From Leptospira selangorensis (lineage in GTDB: Bacteria; Spirochaetota; Leptospiria; Leptospirales; Leptospiraceae), in the NCBI RefSeq assembly GCF_004769405.1, contig NZ_RQES01000019.1, positions 434,001 through 498,000 of the forward strand: a DNA stretch of 64,000 nt. Reading direction: 5' to 3'. The notes beneath the pieces were generated by a model. The model was not told the DNA's origin and made no database searches. It was given only the letters and a program-made list of their open reading frames with translations. Of this stretch, positions 1 to 10,338 are shown piece by piece (positions within the stretch are counted from its first letter, which is position 1; every line of letters starts with the position of its first letter). A program made the translations under genes and the position numbers.

Positions 1-19
1 GCCAAGAATACACAGGATC

Positions 20-952
20 TTGTCAAAAAATAAAGTTACAATCATCACAGAAGATCCTTCTCTCGCAGCAAAAGTTCTGAAAGAGGGAGGGATTGTTCTA
101 TTTCCTACCGAGACTGTTTATGGTCTTGGTGCGGACGCTCGGAATCTTTCCTCTTGTTTAGAAATTTATAAAATTAAAAACCGTCCCGCAGATAATCCTT
201 TAATTGTACATTTAGGGAATCCGGCTCTTATTCCGGATATTGGAGAGGTTCCTGAAGGTGCAAGGATCCTGATCAGGCAATGTATGCCAGGTCCTTTAAG
301 TTTGGTATTGAAGAAGGTTGATAAATCCGTTTTTTCTACCGGGCTGACTACGATTGCAGTAAGAGTCCCTTCTAATCCGAAAACTTTAGAAATGCTTTCT
401 TATTTCGGAGGTCCGGTTTCTGCTCCTTCTGCAAATCTTTCAGGACAACCATCTATCACAAGATTAGATGATGCTATTTCTGAGTTTGATGGATACGTGG
501 ATCTGATCTTAAAAGGTCCTGAACCTGAAATAGGTTTAGAATCTACCGTTGTTGATTTTTCAATTTCTCCACCTAAACTTCTTCGCCCCGGTTATTTTGG
601 TTGGGAAGAATTACAAAAACATGTTCCTGATCTAGAAAACTATAGTGACTTAAAAGAAGGAGAAACTCCTTCGAGTCCTGGAGTAAAATATAAACATTAT
701 TCACCTAAGGCAAAGGTGGTCTTCACAGAAAACCAAACTCCAGACAGAGAATCGGCTGCCATAGGAATAAGCCTAACGAGAGGCTGGAAATTTGCTCTGG
801 ATCTTCGTAATAACTCCGAGTATATGAAAAATTTATACTCCTTCTTTAGAGATTGTGATCGATTAGGGATTTCTAAAATTTACTGTTTCCCACCTGCAAA
901 CTCACTCGGTAAAGAAGCACTCTTGAACAGAATATTAAAGGCTCAAGAATAG
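20..952 (+). CDS. L-threonylcarbamoyladenylate synthase (Sua5/YrdC family)
   Basis: Makes threonylcarbamoyl-AMP from threonine, bicarbonate and ATP, the first step of the t6A37 modification of ANN-decoding tRNAs, in the cytoplasm. The YrdC core shows LFPTETVYGLGADA at about residues 27-40 and KIKNRPADNPL shortly after. At 310 residues it is a long Sua5 form: a C-terminal extension with SPGVKYKHYSPKAKV near residue 222 matches the Sua5 domain that is absent from short TsaC/YrdC proteins. The start used is a TTG preceded at only 2 bases by AGGA; the frame stays open to the left edge of the window, so the true start may lie outside. The following gene sppA is convergent and ends 2 bases after this stop. 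Confidence 0.9.
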   Translation: MSKNKVTIITEDPSLAAKVLKEGGIVLFPTETVYGLGADARNLSSCLEIYKIKNRPADNPLIVHLGNPALIPDIGEVPEGARILIRQCMPGPLSLVLKKVDKSVFSTGLTTIAVRVPSNPKTLEMLSYFGGPVSAPSANLSGQPSITRLDDAISEFDGYVDLILKGPEPEIGLESTVVDFSISPPKLLRPGYFGWEELQKHVPDLENYSDLKEGETPSSPGVKYKHYSPKAKVVFTENQTPDRESAAIGISLTRGWKFALDLRNNSEYMKNLYSFFRDCDRLGISKIYCFPPANSLGKEALLNRILKAQE

Positions 953-954
953 CA

Positions 955-2667
955 TTATATATTAGATAGTTCCTGAGCAATTTCGGAGAGATGTAGTATC
1001 TCCATTGGATTTTGCTTCTTCTCTGCATTTAACTTAGAAAAGAAAGAAAACTTGGATAACTGCATTCCGGGTTTTAAGTCCTGGACTAGATCCTTCCAGC
1101 TATAAGTTCCCGGAAGATAACGTACATCTATTTTTTTGGATTTTAGTTCTTGTTTCAAATCCTGTAATATATCCAAGAATGAATCACAGGAATCTAAAAA
1201 TCCTGATTTACGGAATGTTTCTCCGGAGAAGATACGACCTTCTCCGTAATGTTTTTCTAATTCTTGGAAACTGGTTTTCCTAGATTCAATTACGCGGTTA
1301 TAGAATAAGTCCCTGGATCTTAATACTTCTTTTCTTAAGAACTGCTCCGACTTAGGTGAAAGTTTTCCGTATTCGGAAAGAATATCCCTATTTGGATAAA
1401 ATCCGATCCTTTCTTTTTGGACCCCGAATTTATCATAGAGCTTCTTCAATTCGAATCTCATCATCACTGCACCGATGGAACCAACGATTGAATACGGTGT
1501 TCCATGGATTTTTTGGGTGGCGCAGGAGAGATAATAACCTCCTGAAGCGGCTACATTCAATACGTATGTGATAACAGGTTTTTCTTTCGCAAGTTTTTTG
1601 ATCTCTCTGTATAGAAGTTCCGAAACAAGTGCGCTTCCACCTGGAGAATTCATTTCTAAAACAACCGCTGCGACTTTTGGATCTTCTTTTAAATCTTTAA
1701 AAATTTCTTGGTAATATCTAAAGGAAACCTGTCTGGATCTGAAATCTTCTTCTCTTCCTAAATCTGGAAGAATATTTCCTTGGACAGGGAGAACTGCAAC
1801 GATTGGAACGGATTTGGAGATAAATGAAAAATTGGATTTTTTATGATATAATCTGAAACCTTTAGGGCTTAGTTTTCTATATTTAGGTTTATCCGTTTCC
1901 GTTTCTTTTTTATAATTTTCGAATAGATAGTTTTCTTCAAACTCGTCTTCTTCCACAAAGTCAGTGATAAATCCGATCTTTTTTAATTTTTCAGAACTGA
2001 TAATCGGTTCTTCTAAAACTTTCAGATCTAAGTTTGAAGACTTTTTAAAACCTTTAGAAAGTAACTCTTTATAATCTGTGAGTAAAGCTTCTAAATTTTT
2101 TCGAGCTGGAGCGGAGAAGGATGTTCTTTGGAAAGTTTCTCCGAATGATTTGAATGCACCACTTGCATACGCTTCTACACCCACACCGAACTTTTTAGCA
2201 GCGCCTCCAAAAAAGTAAGGCTCCGCAGAAGGAAGTATAGGGAAAAATTCAGATGCAGAAGAGGAGTATCTGTAGTTGCACTGAGAAAGTAATAGTAATG
2301 CTTTGGTTCCTCCACCTAAACAAAAACCGGAAGTTTCAATTCCTTTTTCATTCAATGTTTGGATTGCTTCGCAAATATTCCAAACTTCTCCAAATCCGTA
2401 TTCAGGATTGGAAATATGGAAAGAAACTTTTTTCAAACCTGGGACTTTAGTTAAGGCCTTTAATCCCAATAAAAAATCTACCAAGAAGGGAGCTTCTTCT
2501 TTAGGAACCAATAGTTTGACGAAAAAAGATTTTTTATCAAAGGAGAAGGAAGAAGGAATTTCCAAATAGAAATGATCTCCTTTGCGGATGATCCAGGACA
2601 AGATCCTAAATCCTTGGAACAAAATCCGGATCGGTAAAAATACAAGAGAGAACAGAATTCTAAACAT
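955..2667 (-). CDS. sppA: Signal peptide peptidase SppA, 67K type (family S49)
   Basis: Membrane-bound serine protease that degrades cleaved signal peptides. It has a hydrophobic N-terminal segment (about residues 1-27) and two tandem S49 domains, as in the long E. coli-type enzyme. The N-terminal domain carries the probable catalytic lysine in GAFKSFGE (Lys173). The C-terminal domain carries the nucleophile in VAASGGYYLS (Ser375), preceded by LEMNSPGGSA near residue 338. Length (570 residues) is close to the 67K form (about 620) and well above the short single-domain SppA. It is divergent from uvrA across 128 bases and convergent with the Sua5 gene. Confidence 0.9.
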   Translation of the reverse strand: MFRILFSLVFLPIRILFQGFRILSWIIRKGDHFYLEIPSSFSFDKKSFFVKLLVPKEEAPFLVDFLLGLKALTKVPGLKKVSFHISNPEYGFGEVWNICEAIQTLNEKGIETSGFCLGGGTKALLLLSQCNYRYSSSASEFFPILPSAEPYFFGGAAKKFGVGVEAYASGAFKSFGETFQRTSFSAPARKNLEALLTDYKELLSKGFKKSSNLDLKVLEEPIISSEKLKKIGFITDFVEEDEFEENYLFENYKKETETDKPKYRKLSPKGFRLYHKKSNFSFISKSVPIVAVLPVQGNILPDLGREEDFRSRQVSFRYYQEIFKDLKEDPKVAAVVLEMNSPGGSALVSELLYREIKKLAKEKPVITYVLNVAASGGYYLSCATQKIHGTPYSIVGSIGAVMMRFELKKLYDKFGVQKERIGFYPNRDILSEYGKLSPKSEQFLRKEVLRSRDLFYNRVIESRKTSFQELEKHYGEGRIFSGETFRKSGFLDSCDSFLDILQDLKQELKSKKIDVRYLPGTYSWKDLVQDLKPGMQLSKFSFFSKLNAEKKQNPMEILHLSEIAQELSNI

Positions 2668-2795
2668 TGGAAATTCCTTTTGGCGACCAAAGTAAAACGG
2701 ACATTTATTCCGGAAAACGTAAAATTACGGAAGGAAAACCGCTTTTCAGCCTGGCTTTCCAGAATTTATCTGAAACCTAAGAGAGGGTTATTCGT

Positions 2796-5630
2796 TTGGA
2801 TCATATCCGCATCCGAGGAGCTCGGGAGCATAATCTTAAAAATATCAATGTGGATATTCCACGGGATAAACTCGTGGTGATCACTGGACTTTCCGGTTCA
2901 GGTAAATCTTCTCTTGCTTTCGATACGATCTATGCAGAAGGACAGAGAAGATATGTAGAAAGTCTTTCCGCTTATGCTAGACAATTTTTGGGCCAGATGG
3001 AAAAACCTGATCTGGATCTGATCGAAGGACTTTCTCCCGCAATTTCTATAGAACAGAAAACCACACATCGTAACCCAAGATCCACTGTAGGAACTGTGAC
3101 TGAGATCTATGATTATCTTCGTCTTCTTTACGCGAGGGTGGGGAAACCTCATTGTCCTATTTGTGGAACTCCGATCCAATCTCTCTCCATCGATCAAATC
3201 ACAGAAAGGATCCTAAATTTTCCGGATGGAACCAAGATCCAAATTTTAGCGCCGATCGTTTCCGGTAAGAAGGGAGAGCATAAAGATGTTCTGGAGAAGA
3301 TCAGAAAAGACGGATTTAATAGAATTCGTCTGAACGGTGAGATCAAAACTTTAGACGAAGAGATTGTCCTTAAAAAAAGTTTTAAGGCAACGATCGAGAT
3401 AGTGGTGGATCGTCTTGTGATTAAAGACGGGATCCGTTCTCGTTTGACCGACTCTGTCGAGACTGCTCTTAAACAATCGGAGGGAATTCTTCTCATGGAC
3501 GATGGGAAGAAGGACCATACATTCTCCCAAAAACTTTCCTGCCCTAATCACCCGGAAGAATCTTTACCTGAACTTTCTCCTAGGTTATTTTCATTTAACT
3601 CTCCGTTCGGAGCCTGCGAAACCTGCGATGGACTAGGAAGCCTTTTAGAATTCGATGAGGATCTTTTAATTACGGATTCAGAACTTTCTCTGGTCGAAGG
3701 TTGTATAGAAGCATGGGCGGGCGCGAAGAGTAATAGTTATTGGTTTTTAACAACCGTTCACTCTTTGGCTAAAAAGCTTAAGTTCGATTATAATATTCCT
3801 TGGAAGGATCTTCCTAAAAAAGTAAGGGATACCATCCTTTATGGAGATAAAAATCTCAAAATAGATTACGATTTCAGAAATGAAAAATCACATTATGAAT
3901 TCAGTAGGGAATTCGAAGGTGTGATCCCTAATTTAAAAAGAAGATATAAAGAAGGTTCCGAGGCAAGACGTCAGCAACTGGAAGGATATATGACCAACCA
4001 CCATTGTCCTGCCTGCGAAGGAAAACGACTGAGACCTGTAAGCCTTCATGTGGAAGTAAACGGTTTAACAATTGATAAATTCTCCGCTTTTAGCGTCGAG
4101 AAAGGTTTAGATTTCGTAAAATCAATGAAACCTAAGGGAAGTGAAGAAGTAATCGCGAGACCTATCTTAAAAGAAATCCAACAAAGACTTACATTCTTGA
4201 ATGATGTTGGTGTTGGATACTTAAGTTTAGAGCGTGCTGCCGGAACTCTTTCCGGTGGAGAAGCTCAAAGGATCAGACTTGCTACTCAGATCGGATCTAG
4301 GCTTCAAGGTGTATTATATATATTAGATGAACCTTCTATTGGTCTTCACCAAAGAGATAATACTAAGCTCGTCAATACTCTTAAAGAGCTGAGAGACCTA
4401 GGAAATACTGTTTTGGTAGTAGAACATGACCAGGAAACCATGGAAGAAGCTGACTGGTTGATCGATATGGGACCGGGAGCAGGTGTTCATGGTGGAACGA
4501 TTGTTTGTTCCGGAACTCCTGAAGAAGTTTCTAAAAACAAAAACTCACTTACAGGTAAGTTTTTATCCGGAAAAGAATTTATTCCGGTTCCTAAAAATGT
4601 ACGACCAGGAAACGGAAAAAAACTTAAGATCGTAAACGCCAAAGAGAATAATCTTAAAAACGTAAGTGTAGAGATCCCTCTTGGAAAACTGATCGTAGTG
4701 ACAGGTGTTTCCGGTTCGGGAAAATCTACTCTCATCAACGATATCTTATACAATGCGGCGGCTCATAAAGTAATGAAAATGAGAACCGTATGGGGAAAAC
4801 ATGAGAAGATCACAGGCCTCGAAGAAATTGATAAGATCATCAATATAGATCAATCCCCGATCGGTAGGACTCCTAGATCCAATCCTGCAACTTATACAGG
4901 ACTTTTCACTGTAGTACGTGATATGTTCGCTCAGTTAGAAGAATCTAAACTCAGAGGTTATTCTCCCGGAAGATTTAGTTTTAATGTAAGCGGAGGAAGA
5001 TGCGAAACCTGCGAGGGAGACGGTATCTTAAAAATAGAGATGCACTTCCTTCCTGATGTGTATGTAACCTGCGATGTTTGTAAAGGAAAACGTTATAACC
5101 AAGAAACATTAGAAGTTCGTTATAAAGGTAAGAATATCTACGAGATCCTGGAAATGACCGTAGAAGATTCAGTTCCATTTTTCGAGAATATTCCTGCATT
5201 AAAGAGAAAACTGGAAACCTTAGGCGAAGTAGGGCTTGGTTATATCAAATTGGGACAACCCGCCACAACATTCTCAGGTGGAGAAGCCCAAAGGATCAAA
5301 CTTGCCACTGAATTATCCAAAAGACCTACAGGAAAAACATTATACATCCTGGATGAACCTACCACAGGACTTCATTTTGAGGACGTTAGACATTTGATGA
5401 CTGTTTTGCATATGCTTGTGGACCGTGGAAATTCTATGATAGTCATCGAGCATAATCTGGATGTAATCAAACAAGCGGATTGGATCATAGATTTAGGACC
5501 GGAAGGAGGAGAAGGAGGCGGAAAAATTATCGCTGAAGGAACTCCAACAGAGATTGCAAAGGTCAAAGAATCTTTTACAGGTCAATATCTGAAAAAAGTT
5601 TTAGGAAATCCAGGGAAGAAGGCGGGTTAA
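2796..5630 (+). CDS. uvrA: Excinuclease ABC subunit A
   Basis: DNA damage-recognition ATPase of nucleotide excision repair; works with UvrB. Two ABC ATPase modules are visible: Walker [11 protein letters not shown] at residues 31-40 and GVSGSGKST near 637, with signature/Walker B stretches [13 protein letters not shown] near 485 and [13 protein letters not shown] near 826. Zinc-finger cysteines occur as CPICG near residue 121, CETCDG near 275 and CETCEG/CDVCKG near 735-765. Length 944 is normal. Translation probably starts at TTG 2796, with GAGAGG at 2781-2786 as ribosome-binding site; the [16 protein letters not shown] start matches the usual UvrA N terminus, and there is no ATG nearby. Confidence 0.97.
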   Translation: MDHIRIRGAREHNLKNINVDIPRDKLVVITGLSGSGKSSLAFDTIYAEGQRRYVESLSAYARQFLGQMEKPDLDLIEGLSPAISIEQKTTHRNPRSTVGTVTEIYDYLRLLYARVGKPHCPICGTPIQSLSIDQITERILNFPDGTKIQILAPIVSGKKGEHKDVLEKIRKDGFNRIRLNGEIKTLDEEIVLKKSFKATIEIVVDRLVIKDGIRSRLTDSVETALKQSEGILLMDDGKKDHTFSQKLSCPNHPEESLPELSPRLFSFNSPFGACETCDGLGSLLEFDEDLLITDSELSLVEGCIEAWAGAKSNSYWFLTTVHSLAKKLKFDYNIPWKDLPKKVRDTILYGDKNLKIDYDFRNEKSHYEFSREFEGVIPNLKRRYKEGSEARRQQLEGYMTNHHCPACEGKRLRPVSLHVEVNGLTIDKFSAFSVEKGLDFVKSMKPKGSEEVIARPILKEIQQRLTFLNDVGVGYLSLERAAGTLSGGEAQRIRLATQIGSRLQGVLYILDEPSIGLHQRDNTKLVNTLKELRDLGNTVLVVEHDQETMEEADWLIDMGPGAGVHGGTIVCSGTPEEVSKNKNSLTGKFLSGKEFIPVPKNVRPGNGKKLKIVNAKENNLKNVSVEIPLGKLIVVTGVSGSGKSTLINDILYNAAAHKVMKMRTVWGKHEKITGLEEIDKIINIDQSPIGRTPRSNPATYTGLFTVVRDMFAQLEESKLRGYSPGRFSFNVSGGRCETCEGDGILKIEMHFLPDVYVTCDVCKGKRYNQETLEVRYKGKNIYEILEMTVEDSVPFFENIPALKRKLETLGEVGLGYIKLGQPATTFSGGEAQRIKLATELSKRPTGKTLYILDEPTTGLHFEDVRHLMTVLHMLVDRGNSMIVIEHNLDVIKQADWIIDLGPEGGEGGGKIIAEGTPTEIAKVKESFTGQYLKKVLGNPGKKAG

Positions 5631-5639
5631 CATCCTCCA

Positions 5640-6698
5640 ATGATGAAAGAATTAAGAGAAAAACTTTCTTCCTTTCCTCCGGGAGAATTTAGATCCGTTT
5701 ATAAGTCTTCCTTGCCTGATATTGCAAAGGCAGGCTTACTGAATGCTCTAAAGGATGGTGGTTTCCGAGCATTTCACGAAAAGTTAATATTAATTCCTTC
5801 TTTCCCTCATGGTATTGGAGTAGGGGTAGGATTGATGGCGCAGACAAATGTCGCCGGAAAGATCCTAAAATTAGTAATTGGCTCCGAAGCAGGAGCTTCT
5901 ACCAACCCGGAATCCAAGAAATTGGCATCCGAACTACAAGATAGATTAGTAAGTGGTCTTGGGATCTTAGGACTGGGAGTGAGTGAGCCGGGCTGGATGG
6001 GAAAACTCACCAATCTAAAATCTACCGCAAAAGTTCTTTCCAGCGGAGAAATAGAATTAAATTTTCATAAAGGATTCGTGACCAACGGAGCCGACGCGGA
6101 AGGTTATCTGGTCGTTGCCAAGGAAGAGGAGCAGAATCGTTTCGGAGTCTTTTTTATTCCACGAGATTTCCCTGGTTTAAAGATCGAGGAAGTCTATCTG
6201 GATGTTGCCAGAGAAGCGACTCATTGTAAGATCACCGGTGAAAATTTCAAAATACCGTCTCATTATCATTTTATAGAAGATTATACAAAATTAGGCGCCG
6301 ATATCCATCTTTCTGAAATGTTATCAGCTGCGGTTCTATTCTGTGGAGCCATTCGTAAAATTGTATCCGACTTAAGCCAAGGAAGTGAATCCAGAGAAAG
6401 ATTTTCCGTTTTAGGAAAACTTTGGGACTTAAGTGGACTTCTATATGGAAAATGTTTAGAGATTTCCGACAAAAAAGACAAGGATCCAACTTATAAAATA
6501 GAAGAAGACCATCCTTACGGATACGAGGCAATCCTGGATGAATGTATCTCTATTTTAGAATCTATTCCGAACTTCGATTATAAAAAGGAATATCCTGATC
6601 TAGGATTATTCTGCACAATCCATCCTGCCAGAAGTCCTGTTTATATTAAGAACAGGCTTAAACAGTCCAAAAGCTGGAGAAAATTCGGAAACCTCTAA
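5640..6698 (+). CDS. Divergent acyl-CoA dehydrogenase-like protein
   Basis: Function not established. The middle part resembles the FAD/substrate-binding beta domain of acyl-CoA dehydrogenases: GLGVSEPGW near residue 111 corresponds to the family's TEPGAGSD stretch, and KGFVTNGADAEGYLVVA near 144 to its NGxKxFITNG stretch. At 352 residues it is shorter than classic members (about 380), and I do not see the usual C-terminal signature or a clear catalytic glutamate. It begins 9 bases after uvrA, so it may be cotranscribed with it, and its stop overlaps that of the convergent CDF gene by 4 bases. A non-enzymatic or alternative-substrate member is possible. Confidence 0.55.
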   Translation: MMKELREKLSSFPPGEFRSVYKSSLPDIAKAGLLNALKDGGFRAFHEKLILIPSFPHGIGVGVGLMAQTNVAGKILKLVIGSEAGASTNPESKKLASELQDRLVSGLGILGLGVSEPGWMGKLTNLKSTAKVLSSGEIELNFHKGFVTNGADAEGYLVVAKEEEQNRFGVFFIPRDFPGLKIEEVYLDVAREATHCKITGENFKIPSHYHFIEDYTKLGADIHLSEMLSAAVLFCGAIRKIVSDLSQGSESRERFSVLGKLWDLSGLLYGKCLEISDKKDKDPTYKIEEDHPYGYEAILDECISILESIPNFDYKKEYPDLGLFCTIHPARSPVYIKNRLKQSKSWRKFGNL

Positions 6699-7711
6699 TG
6701 ATGATGGTGAGCAGGATGATCGTGAGTATGGTGATGATGTCCCCATTCTTCAGAATCGATATCGTGTAGAGTTTTAGCGATAATCCCATCAATCGTATGA
6801 GTGATAGAAGGGTCTTCTAATTGCAGATAGATCTGTTCGAATTTCCATTCTCCTCTCAAAAGTTCGTAAGCTTCTTTTAAGATCTTTTTAGAATCAGATT
6901 CTTTAGTGATTTGGACCCTAAACGCACAAGCATGGATCCCTTTCGTTAAGGTCCAGGTATGAGCGGAAAGAAGTGAATCCACTCCTTTGATATGTAAAAG
7001 GTCCTTTTTTAAATGATCCCATTCGTCAAAAGTTGGAGAAGATTCTAACAGGATCATCAAACTTTCTTTTAAGATTACGGCTGCAGCTCTTAAAATAAAA
7101 ATAGAAAGAACCAAACTGAGAAGTGGATCAATCCATGTCCAAGCAAATAAACGAATTAGAATTGCGCCTACTAAAACCGCTATTGTGCCGAATAGGTCAT
7201 TCAATACATGAAGGTAGGCAGTTCTTAGATTGATATTGTCTGATGAAATTCTTTTTAAAAGCCAAACAGAGATCAGATTTAATCCGATAGTTCCCAAACT
7301 GAAAACCAACATGGATTCAGTAACAATTTCTTCCTGGTGGCGGAATCTTTGGACCGCTTCGTATATAATAAAAATCGAAATTCCGGATATCAGGATCGAA
7401 TTTAAAAATGCTGCAAAAACTTCTACCCTGAAGAAGCCGAAATTCATTTTTGTATTCGGTTTTTTGTCAGAGACCAAAACTGCAAATATACTTAATAAAA
7501 ACGCAAATGAATCCGAGATTACATGTCCTGCGTCTGCAAGAAGTGCCAAACTTTTACTTTGAGTGGAACCGAATATCTCCCAGGAAAAGATCCCTATGGA
7601 AAGAAAGAATGCAAAAAGTAAACTGCGTAATGTATCCTTTCTTTTGGGACGAAGAATTGCCTGTCTCGCAAAAGGTTCTAAATTAGAGGATGAATTAGTA
7701 TCTTTTTTCAA
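6695..7711 (-). CDS. Cation diffusion facilitator (CDF) metal exporter with histidine-rich C-terminal tail
   Basis: Inner-membrane proton-coupled exporter of divalent cations, most likely Zn2+. Six hydrophobic segments occupy about residues 30-215. The transport-site motifs are visible as ADAGHVISD (His63, Asp67) in the second segment and HVLNDLFG in the fifth. A cytoplasmic domain follows at about 220-310. The protein ends in EEWGHHHHTHDHPAHHHH (residues 321-338); CDF proteins more often carry the histidine-rich loop between segments 4 and 5, so the terminal position is notable. 338 residues is typical. The stop codon (TAG on this strand) shares 4 bases with the stop of the convergent gene to the left. 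Confidence 0.9.
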   Translation of the reverse strand: MKKDTNSSSNLEPFARQAILRPKRKDTLRSLLFAFFLSIGIFSWEIFGSTQSKSLALLADAGHVISDSFAFLLSIFAVLVSDKKPNTKMNFGFFRVEVFAAFLNSILISGISIFIIYEAVQRFRHQEEIVTESMLVFSLGTIGLNLISVWLLKRISSDNINLRTAYLHVLNDLFGTIAVLVGAILIRLFAWTWIDPLLSLVLSIFILRAAAVILKESLMILLESSPTFDEWDHLKKDLLHIKGVDSLLSAHTWTLTKGIHACAFRVQITKESDSKKILKEAYELLRGEWKFEQIYLQLEDPSITHTIDGIIAKTLHDIDSEEWGHHHHTHDHPAHHHH

Positions 7712-7725
7712 AGTTGAGGGGAGCC

Positions 7726-8757
7726 TTAGTGACCCTTACCACTTTGTGGTTCCAGAACGATATCTACTCTTCTGTTCAAGGAACGATTTTCAGGAGTATC
7801 GTTAGAAACGATTGGCTGATGTTCCCCATAACCTGCTACGGAGAAGTTTCTCGCATCTAAGTTTTTACTCTCTAACAAGAAACGAACTACGGAAAGAGCT
7901 CTCTCGGTAGACAATTGCCAGTTATCGTTAAACTTTTTAGTACGTATCGGAATATTATCCGTATGGCCTTCTACAATGATCAGGTTGCCAGGATATTTTA
8001 CCAAAATTTCTTTGATCTTGTCTAAAGCTGGGAAGATCTGTTTTTTCAAATCCGCGGAGCCGGAATCGAAAGAGATTTGATCATCTATATTGATGACTAG
8101 TCTATTATGAAAACGTTTTACTCGGATCTGCCCTTTAGCGATCTCACCGGAAAGTTTAGATTCCAGTTCGTTTGCCTGTTCTGCTAAACGATTTAATTCC
8201 CTTTTTTGGTCCTCGTTTAGATTTTTGAGTTTGGAAAGACTATCTTCTAATTCTTTGATCCTTGCTTCCAAACTTGCAATTTTGGACTCATATTCTCTTT
8301 TGAGTTCATCCATTCTGCGGATACAGCCTAGTCTTTCTTTTTCTAACTCGGACTTTAATTCCGAGATCAGGTCCTGGTATTTTTTGGACTGCTTTTCGTT
8401 TTCTTCGATCAGTTCTTTTTCTTTATTTCCACTTTTTGCTTTTAGAAGTGCGATCTGATTTTCAAGTGCACGGATCAGTTCTGCGGCAAGTTCCCTGTCC
8501 TTTTCCCGGAAGGATTTTTCGCCTGAGAGTTGTTCTTCTAAATTTTGGATCCTGGCATCGAGGCTGAGTTTTTCTTTTTTAGCGTTTTCAGTCTCGTTCC
8601 TGTAACGGAGTCTGAGAGAGTCTAACTCAATTCTGAGAGTCGCATTCTCATTATAGAGTTTATTGTATTCCCAAGGGAAATAAAAAGCGTCCGAAAATAT
8701 CGGCAAAGAAAATAGGATTAGAAGAACGGGAGTAAGTCGGAAAAAAAAAGGTTTCAT
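7726..8757 (-). CDS. OmpA-family peptidoglycan-associated envelope protein with long coiled coil
   Basis: A cleavable signal peptide (about residues 1-24, hydrophobic core LLILFSLPIFS) is followed by a charged, heptad-rich coiled coil at about residues 30-210. A C-terminal OmpA/MotB domain at about 225-340 contains EGHTDNIPI and the NRSLNRRVDI stretch typical of peptidoglycan binding. There is no beta-barrel region, so this is probably a periplasmic or outer-membrane-linked spacer protein rather than a porin. It lies just upstream of the CDF gene on the same strand with a 14-base gap, so the two may be cotranscribed. The particular role is unknown. Confidence 0.8.
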   Translation of the reverse strand: MKPFFFRLTPVLLILFSLPIFSDAFYFPWEYNKLYNENATLRIELDSLRLRYRNETENAKKEKLSLDARIQNLEEQLSGEKSFREKDRELAAELIRALENQIALLKAKSGNKEKELIEENEKQSKKYQDLISELKSELEKERLGCIRRMDELKREYESKIASLEARIKELEDSLSKLKNLNEDQKRELNRLAEQANELESKLSGEIAKGQIRVKRFHNRLVINIDDQISFDSGSADLKKQIFPALDKIKEILVKYPGNLIIVEGHTDNIPIRTKKFNDNWQLSTERALSVVRFLLESKNLDARNFSVAGYGEHQPIVSNDTPENRSLNRRVDIVLEPQSGKGH

Positions 8758-8894
8758 AGTCAGATAGGGAAAACTAGGTTCTATTCTAAGGCTGCAAGCC
8801 CCCAGTCAAATGAAAAACTCTTGTACCAAAAATCAGTAAATTCATTGAACCGATAAATTCCATCAGGATTCTGTCATAGGGGGAGGGACGCCGC

Positions 8895-10289
8895 ATGGAC
8901 GAAACAAATAGCACTAAGGAAACTTCTTCCCTGAAGGCAAATCCACATTCTGCGGATTGGATGGATTCCTTCCTAGAAAAGGTAGAACAAAAGGACAATA
9001 AGTTCCTACTCAGTTTTACTTCTTCCAATCACCCAGCCGATATCGCCGAAGTCCTGGAAAAACTGGATATAGACGACGCATTTTACGTATTTAAACTTTG
9101 TGATTCTGAACAGCAGTCTGAGATCTTAGTCGAGTTCGATGAGGATTTACAGGCGGATTTGATCTCCCGTCTGAATATGAAGGAGATCTCTCCTATCGTC
9201 GAAAATCTGGAGCCGGATGATGTTACAAATCTGATCTCCGAGATCCCAAAGGATAAGGCGGAGGAAATTCTGAATTCCTTGGATCGGGAAGATTCTTCTC
9301 AGATCCGAAAACAACTGAATTTTAGGGAATATACTGCAGGTCGTTTGATGACGACTGAGTTCGCTTCCGCTTACGAAACAGACACAGTCAGAAAAGCGAT
9401 TATCAAATTAAGAAGGGTCGCTAAAGAGACGGAAGATATCTATCTTCTCTATGTAACTGACGCTGAGAATCATCTAAAAGGATTTATCAGACTAAAGGAC
9501 CTATTCCTCGCACCTCTCAACCAAAAGGCAAGTAGGCTCGTAAAGGAAGAAGCATTCTCCATTCATTATGATACGGACCAGGAAGAAGTGGCCCGTATAT
9601 TCCGAAAATACGACTTAGTTTCCGCTGCGGTGGTAGACGATCTGGACCGGATCATCGGCAGGATCACCGTAGACGATATTTTGGATATCGTTCAGGAAGA
9701 AGCTTCCGAAGACATTTTGAGGATGGCAGGGGTTTCGGAAGAAGAGAGATTAAACACTTCTATCTGGGACTCGATCCGAAGAAGGCTGGTATGGCTGGTA
9801 TTTAATTTGGGAACTGCAACCCTTGCTTCCACCATGGTATCCTTTTTCGAAGATACGATCCAGTCCTTGGTTTTCCTGGCGGCTCTGATGCCTATAGTAG
9901 CCGGTATGGGTGGAAATGCAGGAACACAATCTATTACTGTGGTAGTCCGAAATATAGCCACAGGGGACCTAAGTGTTTCCAACTGGACGACTGCTTTCCG
10001 AAAGGAAAGTCTGATCGGATTAATAAACGGGATCACGATCGGCTCAATTACCGGGCTCGCGGTTTATTTTTTCTTCGGTAAACCTGTTCTCGGATTTGTT
10101 ATATTTTTAGCTATGCTTGCGAATTTGATCGTTGCTGCTTTGGTGGGTGCCTGCGTTCCTATGGGTCTAAAACTTTTAAAAATAGATCCAGCGATCGCAT
10201 CTTCCATTTTTGTTACGATGACAACGGATACCTTTGGCTTCTTCTGTTTCTTGGGGCTTGCCACACTATTCTTGCAATATTTGGTATAG
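8895..10289 (+). CDS. mgtE: Magnesium transporter MgtE
   Basis: Mg2+ channel/transporter of the inner membrane, gated by cytoplasmic Mg2+. The protein has the expected order: an acidic MgtE N domain (about residues 30-135), a pair of CBS domains (about 140-265), and five transmembrane segments (about 290-464). The pore region contains the family-specific GMGGNAGTQ. Length 464 is normal. The 137-base gap upstream is too short for a complete M-box riboswitch, and I see no sign of one. A putative lipoprotein gene follows after 49 bases on the same strand. Confidence 0.93.
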   Translation: MDETNSTKETSSLKANPHSADWMDSFLEKVEQKDNKFLLSFTSSNHPADIAEVLEKLDIDDAFYVFKLCDSEQQSEILVEFDEDLQADLISRLNMKEISPIVENLEPDDVTNLISEIPKDKAEEILNSLDREDSSQIRKQLNFREYTAGRLMTTEFASAYETDTVRKAIIKLRRVAKETEDIYLLYVTDAENHLKGFIRLKDLFLAPLNQKASRLVKEEAFSIHYDTDQEEVARIFRKYDLVSAAVVDDLDRIIGRITVDDILDIVQEEASEDILRMAGVSEEERLNTSIWDSIRRRLVWLVFNLGTATLASTMVSFFEDTIQSLVFLAALMPIVAGMGGNAGTQSITVVVRNIATGDLSVSNWTTAFRKESLIGLINGITIGSITGLAVYFFFGKPVLGFVIFLAMLANLIVAALVGACVPMGLKLLKIDPAIASSIFVTMTTDTFGFFCFLGLATLFLQYLV

Positions 10290-10338
10290 TTGGAATATTT
10301 CGCATAAAATAATAAATTTCCTTGGATAGGAGAGGCCA

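Noticed and set aside
2898..3551. Several open frames on the minus strand within uvrA
   Set aside because: They are antisense shadows of a well-conserved gene, have no ribosome-binding sites and show no recognisable motifs.
8758..8894. Mg2+ riboswitch (M-box) ahead of mgtE
   Set aside because: The gap is only 137 bases, and no M-box-like paired elements or conserved stretches were seen.
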